Assembly: GCA_017464225.1 (NCBI GenBank)
Contig: JAFUDW010000193.1
Span: forward strand, 1 to 6,540
Source: Clostridia bacterium
Lineage (GTDB): Bacteria; Bacillota_A; Clostridia; Christensenellales; Aristaeellaceae
Length of the DNA: 6,540 nt
Direction: 5' to 3'
Part shown: piece by piece, positions 5,034 through 6,540 of the stretch
Layout of the letters: each line of letters begins with the position of its first letter
How positions within the stretch are numbered: the first letter of the stretch is position 1
Notes under the pieces: generated by a model
Told to the model about the DNA's origin: nothing
The model's database searches: none
What the model saw: only the letters and a program-made list of their open reading frames with translations
Position numbers and translations under genes: made by a program

Positions 5034-6540
5034 ATGAGCTCCTTTCTTTTCAAGCCCCGCCTGCGCAAGCCGGGATTTTTGCCCTCTGTGGCGGTGAACA
5101 CCGTGCGCGTGCTGGCCATCGTGATACTGATGATCATGCTGGCCGGCGCCGGCGCGGTGATGGGCATCGCCCGGGCCTATGTGGATACCGCGCCCAGCCT
5201 GGATCTGACGCTGATCGACGAGCAGGCCCAGACATCCTTTATCTATGACGCCGACCGCAACCTGATCACCGATTACAAGGGCACCGAAAACCGGGTGATG
5301 GTATCCATCAGCAGCGTTCCGGAATACCTTCAGCACGCCTTTGTGGCGGTGGAGGACGCCCGCTTTTACACCCATAACGGCGTGGATGTGAAGCGCATCA
5401 TCGGCGCGCTGATCCAGAACTTTGTCACCGGCTCCCAGCAGGGCGGCAGCACCATTACCCAACAGCTGATCAAAAACACCATCCTTTCCAGCGAGCAGAG
5501 CTACAAGCGCAAGATCCAGGAGGCCTACCTGGCCATGCAGCTGGAAAACCAGTACACCAAGGAGCAGATCCTGGAAAGCTATCTGAACACCATTTATTTG
5601 GGCGAAAACTATTACGGCGTATACACCGCGGCGCAGGGATACTTCGGCAAGGAGCTGAAAGACCTGACGCTCCGGGAATGCGCCATGCTGGCGGGCATGT
5701 GCACCAATCCCTATTACTATAATCCCCGACGCAATTTCTACACCCGCCAGAGCGAGACCACCGACTACGCCGCCATCACCAACAACCGTACCGATTACGC
5801 CCTGCGCATGATGTATGAAAACCAGTTCATCACCCATGACGAATACGTCGCGGCACTGTCGCCAGATACGGCGAGCGTATTGGAAAGCGCCGCCGAAAGC
5901 GGGCTGTACGATTACGTATACTACGTGGAGTACGCCATCAGCGACGTGGTGCAGACGCTCCTCAAGCTCAACCAGCTGGAAAACACCAGCTATAACCGCA
6001 ACCTGATGGAAAACGAGCTGCGCACCGGCGGCTACCACGTATACCTGTGCCTGGATACCGAGATCCAGAAAACGGTGGAGGACGTGCTGTACAATTACAG
6101 CGATTACCCCGCTCTCCGCGATCCGGAGGACAGCGTATACCGCGCCCGCAACGCCGACGGCACCTACGACGAGATCGAGCAGCCCCAGGCCGCCGCCGTG
6201 GTGCTGGATTACCGCACGGGCGAGATCAAGGCCATCGTTGGCAGCCGCACGGCGCCCACCCGGCGCAAAACGCTGAACCGCGCCAGCGATATGAACATGC
6301 CCGTGGGCTCTGCCATCAAGCCCCTGTCGGTGTACGCTCCGGCCATGGAGATCAGCGGCCTGGGCGGCGCGGGCATAGTGTACAATATGCCGCTGCCCAT
6401 CACCGGATACCTGGACGCCAACCAAAAGGAGACCTGGCCGCAAAACTACGGCGGCAGCAGCTACCGCGGCCCTGAAACCATCCGCACCGCCGTGATGAAG
6501 AGCGACAACACGGCGGCGGCCTACGCGCTGATGAATTACG
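5034..6540 (+). CDS. Class A penicillin-binding protein (peptidoglycan glycosyltransferase/transpeptidase), cut by right edge
   Basis: The frame opens at ATG 5034 after GGAGG (5018-5022) and runs off the window after 502 residues; such proteins usually have 650-900. A short basic cytoplasmic N-terminus and one membrane helix (about 24-46) anchor it outside the cell. The GT51 transglycosylase domain, which polymerises lipid II, carries all its motifs: EDARFYTHNGVD with catalytic Glu107, QQGGSTITQQ (135-144), RKIQEAYLAMQLE, ILESYLNTIYLG and YFGKELKDLTLRECAMLAG. The transpeptidase domain, which crosslinks peptide stems, begins around residue 390 and shows the active-site SAIK (Ser426, Lys429) and SDN (Ser490-Asn492); the KTG motif lies beyond the edge. 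Before the active Ser it reads PVGS where PGS is more usual, a small variation. Its divergence from yunB could mean a spore-linked role, but the promoter looks vegetative. Confidence 0.93.
   Translation, partial: MSSFLFKPRLRKPGFLPSVAVNTVRVLAIVILMIMLAGAGAVMGIARAYVDTAPSLDLTLIDEQAQTSFIYDADRNLITDYKGTENRVMVSISSVPEYLQHAFVAVEDARFYTHNGVDVKRIIGALIQNFVTGSQQGGSTITQQLIKNTILSSEQSYKRKIQEAYLAMQLENQYTKEQILESYLNTIYLGENYYGVYTAAQGYFGKELKDLTLRECAMLAGMCTNPYYYNPRRNFYTRQSETTDYAAITNNRTDYALRMMYENQFITHDEYVAALSPDTASVLESAAESGLYDYVYYVEYAISDVVQTLLKLNQLENTSYNRNLMENELRTGGYHVYLCLDTEIQKTVEDVLYNYSDYPALRDPEDSVYRARNADGTYDEIEQPQAAAVVLDYRTGEIKAIVGSRTAPTRRKTLNRASDMNMPVGSAIKPLSVYAPAMEISGLGGAGIVYNMPLPITGYLDANQKETWPQNYGGSSYRGPETIRTAVMKSDNTAAAYALMNY

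Noticed and set aside
5004..6443. Minus-strand open frame (479 codons) opposite the penicillin-binding protein
   Set aside because: The plus strand has all GT51 motifs plus SAIK and SDN; the antisense frame is a codon-bias shadow.

Overview
The window looks like chromosomal DNA from a GC-rich, spore-forming, Gram-positive bacterium of the Clostridia type. The basis is a YunB-like sporulation gene, a Gram-positive class A penicillin-binding protein, a polytopic LtaS-like sulfatase-fold protein, strong GGAGG ribosome binding sites and a vegetative TTGATA-N17-TATAAT promoter. Species cannot be told from the sequence. No tRNA, rRNA, CRISPR array, transposase or integrase was seen.

Layout, left to right. 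Positions 1-115 (-) hold the first 38 codons of an unrecognised gene that runs off the left edge. Positions 116-281 are a divergent, AT-rich control region. It contains a near-consensus rightward promoter and a perfect 18-bp palindrome. Positions 282-3024 (+) form a two-gene operon: a five-helix membrane protein with an extracytoplasmic sulfatase/phosphatase-superfamily domain (TTG start), then a secreted protein of unknown function 13 bases later. A strong hairpin with a T7 tract follows at 3050-3094. Its 3' arm is also the ribosome binding site of the next gene, a family 2 glycosyltransferase with a TPR-like helical tail (3095-4177, +). That gene meets yunB (4172-4891, -) tail to tail; the two overlap by six bases in TTATAA. 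Positions 4892-5033 are a second divergent control region with an extended -10 promoter and nested inverted repeats. The last gene (5034-6540, +) is a class A penicillin-binding protein cut by the right edge after 502 codons.

The theme is the cell envelope: a probable envelope-modifying phospho- or sulfo-transferase/hydrolase, a secreted partner of unknown role, a glycosyltransferase, a spore-formation membrane protein and a peptidoglycan polymerase. Apart from the operon pairing, any functional link between these genes is inference. I did not find a clearly new multi-gene system. The most interesting items are the terminator hairpin that contains the glycosyltransferase ribosome binding site, the palindrome in the left control region, and the orphan secreted protein paired with the sulfatase-fold membrane protein.
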